Shown here piece after piece: positions 1-9,060 of a stretch of 64,000 nucleotides of DNA. Position numbers and translations under genes: made by a program. Source of the stretch: Pelobates cultripes (Eukaryota; Chordata; Amphibia; Anura; Pelobatidae). The notes beneath the pieces are model-generated. The model saw nothing but the letters and a program-made list of their open reading frames with translations. It ran no database searches and had not been told where the DNA came from. The stretch covers positions 73,690,993 through 73,754,992 of the forward strand of contig OW240924.1 in the NCBI GenBank assembly GCA_933207985.1, written 5' to 3'. The stretch's first letter is position 1. Every line of letters starts with the position of its first letter.

Positions 1-2
1 AC

Positions 3-700
3 ACAAAGCTTGTATTTCAAAACAAAAACCACTTTTTTCACTGTTATAGATTGAATAGCAGTCAGTGTCCTTAAAGCGGGTGTGTTACGCTAACAGTGGA
101 TACGGTGACCAGTGCCACCACTTAGATCTGGTGAGACAAAGCTTGTATTTAAAAAAAAACAACCACTTTTTTCACTGTTATAGATTGAATAGCAGTCAGT
201 GTCCTTAAAGCGGGTGTGTTACGCTAACAGTGGATACGGTGACCAGTGCCCCCACTTAGATCTGGTGACAAAAAGCTTGGATTTAAAAAAAAAAAACACT
301 TTTTTCACTGTTATAGATTGAATAGCAGTTAGTTATCTTCAAGCAGGTGTTACGCTAACAGTGGATACGGTGACCAGTGCCACCACTTATATCTGGTGTC
401 ACAATAGCTTGGATTTAAAAACAAAAATCTTTTTTCACTGTTATAGATTGAATTGAAAGGTGTCAGTGTCCCTTAAAGCTGGTGTGTTACCAACAGTGGA
501 TAATGGGTGACCATTAAGCCACCACTTAGATCTGCGGACACAAAGCTTGTATTTAAAAACAAACCACTTTTTCAATTGTTATAGATTGAATAGCAGTTAG
601 TTATCTCAAGCTGGTAAGTCAGGGCCTTACAGCCTGGTGTGCTTCCAGCAATAACCGTGCCAGTGCACACAAGCCACTCATATCTGGTCTCACAGTAGCT
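3..700. repeat. Tandem array, ~133-bp unit, about five copies
   Basis: Units begin with an ACAAAGCTTG-like start at about 3, 135, 268, 401 and 539, so the period is 132-138 bp; a diverged last partial unit runs to about 700. Each unit carries a T-rich CACTTTTTTCACTG block, the phrase TTATAGATTGAATAGCAG and a CACTTAGATCTGGTG end. The left copies are nearly identical and divergence rises to the right. The array ends about 110 bp before the first ATG of a hAT-type reading frame, so it may be the 5' or promoter array of that transposon. The left edge of the window cuts it. Confidence 0.85.
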
Positions 701-813
701 TGCACTCCATAGTACCAATTAATCCCAACAAAATGGATAGGCAGAGGGTAGGCCACTCAAGAGGGCAATCGTGGTCGTGGTGCTGGATTCCCCTTTGGCC
801 CTAGAATAAATAA

Positions 814-1595
814 ATGCCCAGTTTTCAGAGGCCACGTACCCTGAACTTGAAAAGTTATGAGGACATAGTTGACTGGCTAACACAGGACACCCAATCTTCT
901 ACAGCCTCCTCTCAGAACCTTGACGCACCATCCTCCTCCAGCTTAGCTTCAGGCAAGATACCACTCACCCGCCTGCCGCCACCACCAAAACTAGCACCAC
1001 AGCCGCTTCGGTTGGTATGTCAGAGGAGTTATTCACACATCCGTTTGAAGAAATGAGTGATGCGCAACCATTATTGCTAGAGGATGTAGATAACAGGGAT
1101 ATGTCTCAGGCAGGCAGCATTACACACATGGACGTACGGTGTGATGATGATGATGATGTTGTACCCGCTGCTGCTTCCTTTGCTGAGTTGTCAGATACAA
1201 GTGAAGCGGTTGATGATGACGATGCGTCCATGGATGTCACGCGGGTGCCCGCTCGTCAAGAAGAAGAACAGGGCGAAAGTTCAGATGGGGAGACAGGGAG
1301 GAGGAGGAGACGAGTTGGAAGCAGGGGGAGGTCGTCACAAGGAGCTAGTGGCACAGTCAGACAGCATGCATCGACAACCGGGGTCAGCCCGACAGCACGC
1401 CAATCAACGCATGCTGTGTCCACCACCAGAATGCCGTCATTGCAGAGCTCAGCAGTGTGGAATTTTTTTTGTGTGTCTGCCTCTGACAACAGCGATGCCA
1501 TTTGCAACCTGTGCCAAAAGAAACTGAGTCGTGGGAAGTCCAACACCCACCTAGGTTGTGGGGATATTTATGGGATAATAATAGTAAACAGTTGA
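814..1595 (+). pseudogene. hAT-type transposase N-terminus with BED zinc finger, broken
   Basis: Two overlapping frames (814-1056 and 1017-1595) look like one protein split by a frameshift. The first has a short folded-looking start followed by a Ser/Pro-rich tail. The second has an acidic stretch with a run of Asp, an Arg-rich patch, then a BED-type finger near residues 145-185: SAVWNFF, then C-x2-C (ICNLCQKK), RG, and a THLGC end where families normally have a TxxLxxH pattern. BED fingers bind DNA at the N-terminus of hAT transposases and ZBED proteins. The reading frame stops right after the finger and no RNase-H-like transposase core follows, so this is a 5' remnant. The class rests on the finger alone. 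Confidence 0.6.
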
Positions 1596-3240
1596 GAATT
1601 GCCCACTATTTCAATTCTCAGATCCCTAAGAACGTTTATCGTGTTAAGTGGAATGTATTTCATATAATAATATCACAATGTATAAAAATAGATTTTTATT
1701 TATAATGACAATAATTAATTAATAATAATATATGTAACATGCATGACAATAATCAATGAATATTCAGTATAAAATGATATGCAATACAAAGAAATGGGTA
1801 TTACGTTTCAATGGCTAAACGGCATTTTCTGTCAAGACTTTATAATTTATGACTATGCTTCCACGGACTGAAAGTGAAACTTTTCACACAGAGAACAGAA
1901 TTCCTCAGAGTGCAGCGTAAGGTCGTAAAGTTTAGCAGACAGTTAGAATAACCCTTTCAATGCTGGCTAGATCTCCTAGGTAGTTAAGATCTATTCTTAT
2001 GTAATTTTTTAATAAAATAACATTTAAACCAGTTCATTAGCCATTTCCAGAAAACAATCCAATAAGAGAATCTACATATTATATAAGCAGATTTTTAATT
2101 TGTCTAAAAGATATCTATCTTAATTTAGAGCAAATCAATACACCTGGATAAAAATAGCGGTATGCTAACACGTGATAATATCACATCAATATATAATTAT
2201 TCTTAATTCCACCTGCAGAATGGAATGTTTATAACTATATATTCTTAGTTAACTAAGATTTCTTAATATGGAAATCTGACTGTGCTTTATCCAGTCATAT
2301 ATAATGCTATTAATATATTTTAATTAATTTAATTTAAATAAATGAAACCAGTATAATTACCAGTTGAGTAGATATTTCATCCGATTGGTAGTCTCAGGAA
2401 CTTATTTGGATGTCTCTCTGCATGGAGGTGTTGGTTAGAAAGTCAGTAAATTCTAAGTGTTAGAGTTTTAGGAGTAGAGTGTTAGTCTCAGATGTTGTCC
2501 GAGTTGGAGTTCCCAAACTTCCAATTCCTCTCTCCTCTCCTTTGCATATCTTGCATCTGCCTCCTTCTCTCGTATCTCTCTATCTTCCCTTTGTCTTAAC
2601 TTTTAAAGGGCCAGACTCTCTGTACGTCATCAGTTGATAACCCAATAGAAGCACTAGAGGTGTGGTTATCTTCCAGATCGCAAATTATTTATTTGGTCTG
2701 TAGAGGGCAGTCTTGTCCCACTAAATATACCTATCCAGGAAAGAGTTAACTTTTCCTGGTGGCTATTTTGACGTCATTTTGGCCTATCTAGATAGTGGCT
2801 ATAACTTACGTATCCTTCAAAGATCAAAGGGTTTCTTAAATTTTGTCCAGACTATGTGTCTGGTAAATCTGCTATAATTTCTGATATGGCAGATCATGAA
2901 CTAAGTTTACCCTTTTCCATACAATGGTACCTTATATATATAGACAGTTAAATATTAAATTTAATCTTCTCTGTCACAATTGTCTGGGTTTAGATTTGAT
3001 TATATTCCATTAGCATTAGACAGTCTGTCCAACCCCCTTCCTTATCACTTGGCTTGTATATACTATGCATTCCTCAGCTCTGGCAAAGAGGCCAGTCTTA
3101 CAGAAAGAAATCCTGTGTCTCTTTGTCTTTGTTAACTTGGAATAACAAAATGGAGTCTGGTCTGTTCAGAGTGACTCAGAATATACACTTTTAGTTTCTA
3201 TCTTAGCACAAAATGTCTGCCGATATAAATACTCTGACAG
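1596..3240. other. AT-rich intergenic DNA, unclassified
   Basis: No coding frame is convincing here. A short inverted repeat (GAGAATTG/CAATTCTC) lies at about 1591-1620, next to the broken hAT gene. The stretch 2390-3240 has a different composition, with CT-rich and ATGGAGTC-like phrases that recall LTR DNA, and ends abruptly where DIRS sequence begins at about 3241. I cannot find paired LTR ends, so no LTR call is made. Confidence 0.5.
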
Positions 3241-3243
3241 GGT

Positions 3244-3618
3244 TTGGACTTCGCGATCAGTAAGGTGATTGTTCATACGGACGACATGGGTGTGGTTCAT
3301 GTGATCAATCGGTCTACGTCTGGGTCTCCTCCGATCTTGGCATTGTTCAGGCGCTTAGTGCTTCTTAGCCTATTATGTAATGTTTGGCTTGTTGCTCGGC
3401 ACGTTCCGGGTGTAGTGGACAATGTTATTGCTGACTCTCTTTCTCGGTTTCAGTGGGACTGTTTTCGCGAGGTAGCTCCAGAGGCGGCACAGACAGGACC
3501 CCCTGCCCGGATTACTTGTGGGACCTTGTTTCAGAAGTCTGAGGTGATTGATATGGGGATCCTTGTCGAAGGCTACGTGGAAGGCATAGTCTGTTTTGGA
3601 TTTGTTGGTGGGCACTAG
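3244..3618 (+). pseudogene. DIRS retroelement, RNase H domain fragment
   Basis: The translation follows the RNase H part of the DIRS reverse transcriptase: VIVHTDDMGVVHVIN (acidic catalytic region), then ARHVPGVVDNVIADSLSRFQ, the 'A.H.PG..N..AD.LSR' signature. RNase H removes RNA from the RNA-DNA hybrid during retrotransposition. The reverse transcriptase core that should precede it is absent; the junction at about 3241 is abrupt. The frame ends at 3618 and the recombinase follows about 35 bp later, the usual DIRS order. Confidence 0.8.
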
Positions 3619-3653
3619 GTAGGGCCCAGGAGGTTTCCTCAGAGGCAGGTAGA

Positions 3654-4442
3654 TTGTCAATGACGCTTGCATTCCTGGATTCATTATGTGCTGAAGGTAA
3701 CTCCGCGGCAGTGGCCGAAAAGTCTTTGTCTGCTCTCTCCTTTCTTTTCCGTTTTCTAGGATGGTCGGACGCTACCAAGGACTTTTGCATTGCACAAGCA
3801 TTGAAGGGATGGAAGAAGGGTCGCAGTCCTGACAGACATTGTACCATCTCGGGGGCTATCCTGATCCAGTTGCTAGAATTTCTGCCGCGGGTTTGTGTTA
3901 CGTACTTCGAGGTGTTACTGTTTAGGGTGGCTTTCGCTCTGTGCTTCTTTGGTGCCCTTCATATAGGGGAACTGGAGGCACCGAGGGCCAATAACCCAGC
4001 TGCATTGCTTCTCTCGGATGTTTCGTTATCCTCCCAGGATATCTTGCGTATCTGCCGTTTGAAGACAGATCAGGCAGGTAGAGGCGCTTAGGTTCATATT
4101 GGCTTTACGGGAGGGCCTTTTTGTCCAGGTCTTCTGCTTCAGGAGCATCTGGTGGCCCATGCTGGTCAGGAAGGTTCGTTGTTTGTGCATCAAAATGGAT
4201 TGCCCTTAACCCATTATCAATTTTCCAGTCTCCTTCCCAAATGCATTAGCGGGACAGGTGGCAATATTCTTCCCATTCTTTTAGGTGTAGCTACACAGGC
4301 TAGTTTGATGGGGCTTGCGACGGAAGCGTTAAAACGGCTTGGGCACTGGGAATCTGGGTGCTTTCAGCTTTATGTGCATCTGAATTTGCTGCAATGTGCT
4401 GTATGGGTATGTGAACAGTCTGATATGTGTTTTGTTTTGTAG
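3654..4442 (+). pseudogene. DIRS tyrosine recombinase, frameshifted and catalytically dead
   Basis: Two frames (3654-4091 and 4152-4442) cover a DIRS tyrosine recombinase, the enzyme that integrates the circular DNA copy in place of an integrase. The N-terminal part has the helical SALSFLFRFLGW and ALKGW region; the core-start box reads FALCFFGALHIGELEA, where families have Arg in a 'LRxSEL' context, so that catalytic Arg is His here. The C-terminal box GVATQASLMGL...LKRLGHW keeps the shape of the 'H-x-x-R-GAAT' motif but the conserved Arg is gone (ILLGVAT). A Tyr remains in FQLYVHLN. Stops near 4091 separate the two halves. Confidence 0.8.
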
Positions 4443-5152
4443 GAGGAGTTACTGGTTATGTTTGGATTGTTCATATATATACTGGGCTGCCAAGAGGGCG
4501 GAGAATAGATGGCCGCCATTTGGGGTTCTCGTACCACTCAGGGTACGTTGGCAGGGGTTGAGAGGGTTGTGTTGGGACCAGCTGCATGCAGAATGCGCGA
4601 GCAAAAAATGGGTCGCAAGAGTATCCTGAGAACGGACAGCAGCTAAAATAGGCAGCCCTTTGGTGGGTCCCCGCTCAGAACTCAAGCTGGTTTTAGCTCA
4701 TGTTGTGCCATTACAGAGAGAACATATCTGAAGCCTATAAGACTGGTCCCACCCATACGGGCAGTCCAGATCCGAAATGCCAGCAAGTTCTCTCTGCACG
4801 AGCTCAGCCGCTGCTTTTCAGGTCCAGTGACAGTCGTACTGCATGCGGGAGAGAATAACATCTGCCGATGGCAGTCGGTTGATCTCATTCGTGCTATGAG
4901 ACATGATATAGCGCGCTGTTTAGCATTGTACCGAGACCTCACGCTAATTTGGTTATAGTCCCTCGACCGGTTTGGAGAATAAGTGGTAATGGTAAGGCCT
5001 TAGAGCGCTGCAGGCAAAAAGTCAATATGACCATATCCCGATTTGTCAGGAGTCTCGGTGACTTGGTAGTTAGACACCATGAGCTGGAGGAGAGATGGAA
5101 AAGTGGCACCTGGGGAGACGACAGTTCGCACAAGGCTGATGACTAGTGACAG
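4440..5152 (+). pseudogene. SGNH-hydrolase-like third region of the DIRS element, broken
   Basis: Downstream of the recombinase three pieces in different frames fit one SGNH/GDSL-hydrolase-like protein. Piece one (about 4444-4629) has CSYIYWAAKRAENR, which sits where 'GHSYI' (block I serine) is expected, so Gly-His is degenerate. Piece two (about 4828-4956) has VVLHAGENNIC, the block III 'HxGxND' region with Asp replaced by Asn. Piece three (4949-5146) has IVPRPVWRI and RFVRSLGDLVVRHHELE, then a decayed C-terminal region where the Asp-x-x-His block V would be. SGNH enzymes are esterases or lipases; a role in the element is unknown. An AATAAA and A-rich end at about 5240-5290 likely close the element. 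Confidence 0.6.
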
Positions 5153-5275
5153 CTGTGCTGGGCTCTTGGAAAATGTAATGGAGAACTGTCTGTTGGGCTC
5201 TCACCCAACAGCTGACAGGTCTAATAATGTTATGTGATGGTTAATAAAGCTGTGGCCATTGCCCTTATCCACTAA

Positions 5276-5901
5276 AAAAAATAAAAAAATATGGAGATGG
5301 TTCATGTAGTAACATATAAGTGGTACATTCTTTGGCATTCTCATCCTCTCAGAACTTAAAGGAAAAGGTGTGGTTATGGTGCCAGGAGTGCCCTAGTACC
5401 CCCACAATATAAGAAAACTGTTTTCTGACAGTTTGCCTTATTTCCTGGTATCCTCATGGTGGTTCTTACTGCCTCCTCAGAGCCTGAAATTAGAGCTTTC
5501 CATTATCTCTTCCAAGGATAGCTCTGCTGTGCAAACTGCCTACTTACATTTGTGGTAAACCTCTCTAGCTTGCCCCCAACACAGGAGACCTTGCATAGAG
5601 CACTTTTAAGCACTTTGCCTTGTCCTAGGACCCACAAGTCTAGAGATGCACTTAGTTCACTGATGTCCCCAGATGTGGAAAACTAGGATCAGTGGGGCAG
5701 GACTCTAAAGTTGGAATTATCATATTGAAACCAGGACAGTTGAGAGACCTGTTATACTACTCCATCTCTCTTAAGTACATATGATACAGGTAAACATCAT
5801 CTCATAGTCCAATAGTACTGCATGGTGGTTTGAATTCCTATATCTATAATGCAGGGTTACTCCTGCAAGTATCTGGCATGCTACACACCCCATTGGAACA
5901 C
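5276..5901. other. Intergenic, nothing recognised
   Basis: Between the A-rich end of the DIRS relic and the next MITE I see no coding frame, RNA gene or repeat that I can classify. Confidence 0.5.
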
Positions 5902-6402
5902 TTAAAGGACCACTATAGTGCCAGGAAAACATACTCGTTTTCCTGGCACTATAGTGCCCTGAGGGTGCCCCCACCCTCAGGGACCCCCTCCCGCCCGGCT
6001 CTGGAAGGGGAAAGGGGTAAAAACTTACCTTTTTCCAGCGCTGGGCGGAGAGCTCTCCTCCTTCTCTCCTCCTCCATTCCTCCTCCTGGGCTGAATGCGC
6101 ACGCGCGGCAAGAGCTGCGCGCGCATTCAGCCCGTCGCATAGGAAAGCATTTACAATGCTTTCCTATGGACGCTTGCGTGCTCTCACTGTGAAAATCACA
6201 GCGAGAAGCACGCAAGCGCCTCTAGTGGCTGTCAATGAGACAGCCACTAGAGGATTAGGGGGAAGGCTTAACCCATTCATAATTATAGCAGTTTCTCTGA
6301 AACTGCCATAATTATGAAAAAATGGGTTAACCCTAGAAGGACCTGGCACCCAGACCACTTCATTAAGCTGAAGTGGTCTGGGTGCCTAGAGTGGTCCTTT
6401 AA
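5902..6402. mobile_element. Multi-hairpin T2/Kolobok-type MITE, copy A (full length)
   Basis: The element is bounded by TTAA on both sides and has terminal inverted repeats TTAAAGGACCACTATAG and CTAGAGTGGTCCTTTAA, the TTAAAGG start and TTAA target described for Xenopus T2 MITEs of the Kolobok group. Nearly the whole 500 bp folds as a row of hairpins: AACGAGTATG-loop arm pair at 5912-5955, a CCCTGAGGG stem, a GC-rich stem with GCGCGCATTCAGC, a CATAGGAAAGCAT stem, a GCTTGCGTGCT stem, a CCTCTAGTGGCTGTC stem, a CATAATTATAGCAG stem at 6278-6316 and a CACCCAGACCACTTC stem. No transposase is encoded. The near-identical partner in opposite orientation lies at 36992-37492. Confidence 0.8.
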
Positions 6403-7630
6403 TGGCTCTTACAAAACTCACACTGCATCGCTGGGATCTTGCCAACATTAAGCCTTTTTGTCTCACGTGCTGGTCCTTCTCACTTTTACTAGCTGTTGTC
6501 TCCTTGAGCTTTAAGGTAAGCCATAAAACTGTAGTCCAATGGGATATTTTGGTTTTGACACTTTTTGTATAACATTCTTTTCCCACCTGCTAGTCGTTTA
6601 ATGTTGACACTCCTATTTTTAAACCCTCTTGCTCTCAGTGATAATCATATTAAAAGCAGTTCAATTGTTCTGCCTGGTTTCTCACTCACTGCCCTCTACT
6701 ACTCTTTCACTATACTAAACAGATGCCTTCCGGTTGCACTATTTGGTCGCCAGTTATCTGACTCCTGATTTGTTTCACAAACGACTTATGGTCATCAACT
6801 TCTCTAACCTTCAGGGCAAACATGACTTTAATATTGACTTAGTCTCTTTTGGTATCTAAACATTGTACTCCATGGTTTACATATATGTATGTCTCCAAAT
6901 GTCCATGTGAAGTATAGACTGTCATTGATCTGCTATATGTGGAACCATAATCATGGGCACATTAACTTCTCCCAATTAATAGCCCCATCATGAAATCATT
7001 GGATGACTCCTTAGATACCTTTTATGATTTCCTGCACGGCACCAACACCACCATGCTACTGAAAGGGTTCTCTGATGTGAGCACAGTGTAGATGGACATG
7101 TCAAATATCCATAGACACAGTTTAGAGTGATCCACTCTTCCTGGACCAATGTTTAGACACAGTTTAGAGTGATCCATTCTTCCTGGACCAATGTTGGATT
7201 TGGCGATCTGAAGATGAATTGGCATGGGAACACCTGCCTATTTGTCTGTCATTGCCCTGAGCTCTCTGGTCACTCAGATTGATATGCGACTTTGAGACAA
7301 TGATAGGAAATATTTCATACTGCCTATTGAAAACTTACCTGACTCAGGAACTGACAGCAATTATGATGCGATTGCATTGGTTCATAGAACTTTGTCTTAT
7401 GTGGAGCAAGAATCGTGAATCTGTGCCTGTATTCAAAGAGTACAGAATAAGCTTTGTTTTTCAGGAGTTAAAAGGCTCACTATATATCTTTCGTCCAGAG
7501 AAAACATGCGTGTGAAGGGCCATCCTGGAAAAAGATCATATAAACTGCTCGCAACTCAAATAAAGCAAAGCGGACTGAAGGTATCCAAAGTGGACCACAT
7601 GCTAGATGAAAACCCATAAACTCACACTTG
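6403..7630. other. Intergenic with a 42-bp duplication, no gene
   Basis: Short frames here have no recognisable domain. The one clear structure is the tandem duplication at 7112-7195, given separately. Confidence 0.5.
7112..7195. repeat. Two tandem copies of a 42-bp unit
   Basis: The unit starting TAGACACAGTTTAGAGTGAT occurs at 7112 and again at 7154, with a single C/T difference in the first 40 bases. This is a recent local duplication without coding meaning. Confidence 0.85.
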
Positions 7631-7870
7631 CCAACATTTAAAGTTAACAAAGAGGGACATTTTAATTTTAGGGCTGTGAGCTGATGTGTGGCCAGGGCTG
7701 AGACTGTCCTGATACAGGCTATGTGAATAAAATGTAATTTAGAACAAGAACAATGAATGTTATTTACACAGATTGACTTCTAAACACATTTATTGTAATT
7801 TAAAGACACATTTTGAACCCAAAATAGGGTATGTCCTTTCTAAAGAGGGATCACTTGGGAGGTATGTAAG
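7630..7870. repeat. Dispersed repeat, copy 1 of 2 in the window
   Basis: Shares several phrases in order with 60060-60420: an AAAGA(G)GGACA start, AACAAGAACAA, TTATTTACACAG, ACATTTATTGTAATTTAAAG and ACTTGGGAGGTAT. The class is not known to me. Termini are not clear. Confidence 0.65.
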
Positions 7871-7964
7871 CCATTAACCTTATTATACAATCATCTGCCA
7901 TACTGTTGCCCCACACATCATCTTCTCAAAGGTAACAGGAAATTTACATAAATTCATACTTTAA

Positions 7965-8092
7965 GATTGTAAGCTCTTTTTGGCAGGGCACTTGTCGCCT
8001 ACTGTTGGCGTACATCACCTACTGTTGCTGTATGTCAAACATGCTTAGAATTGTTGTCTTATTTTACATATTGTACAGCCCTGCAGAAGAAT
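7965..8092 (+). mobile_element. L2-type LINE 3' end fragment
   Basis: The phrases GATTGTAAGCTC, GGCAGGGCACTT and TTGTACAGCCCTGCAGAAGA match the 3' untranslated end of amphibian L2 LINEs, the same tail seen in the larger L2 at 55960-56115 (TTTGTACAGCGCTGCAGAAT). No coding part is present. A fragment of another repeat with a CCTGGTGTCCC/GGGACACCAGG palindrome follows at about 8120-8390. Confidence 0.65.
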
Positions 8093-8863
8093 CATACCTC
8101 CCAACAACTGAGAGGGAAAATTGGGTCGGGTAGTTGGGGCCCTGATTGGTTGTCACAGCGTAGTTACCTGTCACTACCGATGCCCAGAAAAGAGTAAGTC
8201 TACCCATAGACAGGCTCCTTGCTGGTGCCCAGCATTACGGCTGCCGAAGCACTCCCTGTGTGATTCTAGTGCCCGTTGTAGTAGGGACAGTTTCCTGGTG
8301 TCCCCTGACATGGGACACCAGGGAACTAAAGAGGGAGAGGTCCCCAAAATTAGGACTGTCCCTGAGAGAGCTGGACTGTTGATGTTATATAAATAATCAT
8401 AATTCTTGTCAAGAAACCAACCCTATCACATGGAGTTTGTCTATGGATTATGGAATACTGACTATTTATTTTTTTAATTAAGTGCCAATCCTCCACAAGA
8501 ACAAGTTTGGTAGCTTCTCTTTTAATTGCCCAGTAGTTCAAAGGGGCATCTGTCATAACTAGCATGACTTGGTGCCACTTATATAGGATGTAGAAATTAA
8601 TCTACAAACTGTGCTAGAAAATATAACTATAGATTAAAAAATAAAATACCCAGAGTAAAGCAAAGCCCCCCACCCCCCTCCACCTACTAAAACAAAGTGC
8701 ATTTTAAATAAAAATGAAAAACAACCTTATTTTTATTCCTTTTTATTATTATTTTATTTTTTCCTGGTTTTAACTATACACAGCAATAAGCTGGAGCTGT
8801 TTTCATGTTTGTGGCTCTCATTGTCACACACTGCACACATTGCAGCCTGGCCATGCTGCCGCG

Positions 8864-8915
8864 TGACGTCATCGCCGCTGCGCCCGTCGCGCCGGCCTGG
8901 TTGCCATGGTTTCCC
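8864..8915 (+). promoter_or_regulatory. MBIP CpG-rich promoter: full CRE and X-box-like site
   Basis: The 100 bp before the MBIP start codon are GC- and CpG-rich in an otherwise AT-rich landscape. A perfect palindromic CRE, TGACGTCA, lies at 8864-8871 (CREB/ATF family). At 8900-8914 GTTGCCATGGTTTCC has a perfect left half of the RFX X-box (GTTGCC) and an imperfect right half. No TATA box is visible at a sensible distance. The transcription start is probably between the CRE and 8965. Factor binding is inference. Confidence 0.5.
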
Positions 8916-8964
8916 GGGGGAAGGTGTGGGCCTAGCGCAGTGTTGTGAGCCTGGCCTGAGAATC

Positions 8965-9060
8965 ATGGCCAAATTTGAGAGGCGGGAATCGGGAGGGCCG
9001 CAGGCCTGGTCGGAGCTGCTGAAAGACATCCTGGGAGAGTTCGAGCGCTGTGTCGGGAAG
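8965..9060 (+). CDS. MBIP: MBIP exon 1 (residues 1-32)
   Basis: Starts in context AATCATGGCC and ends GGGAAG before donor GTGAGA, phase 0. The segment SELLKDILGEFERCVG aligns by pattern with the start of the vertebrate protein helix that precedes the conserved exon 2. The N-terminus is shorter than in human, which accounts for part of the length difference. Confidence 0.9.

Noticed and set aside
6164..6358. Minus-strand frames inside copy A of the MITE
   Set aside because: Near-identical frames occur in other MITE copies (e.g. 36233-36493); they are by-products of the repeat.
8809..8964. In-frame upstream extension of MBIP
   Set aside because: The extension begins with TTG, not ATG, and covers the promoter; the next in-frame ATG is 8965 with a good context.
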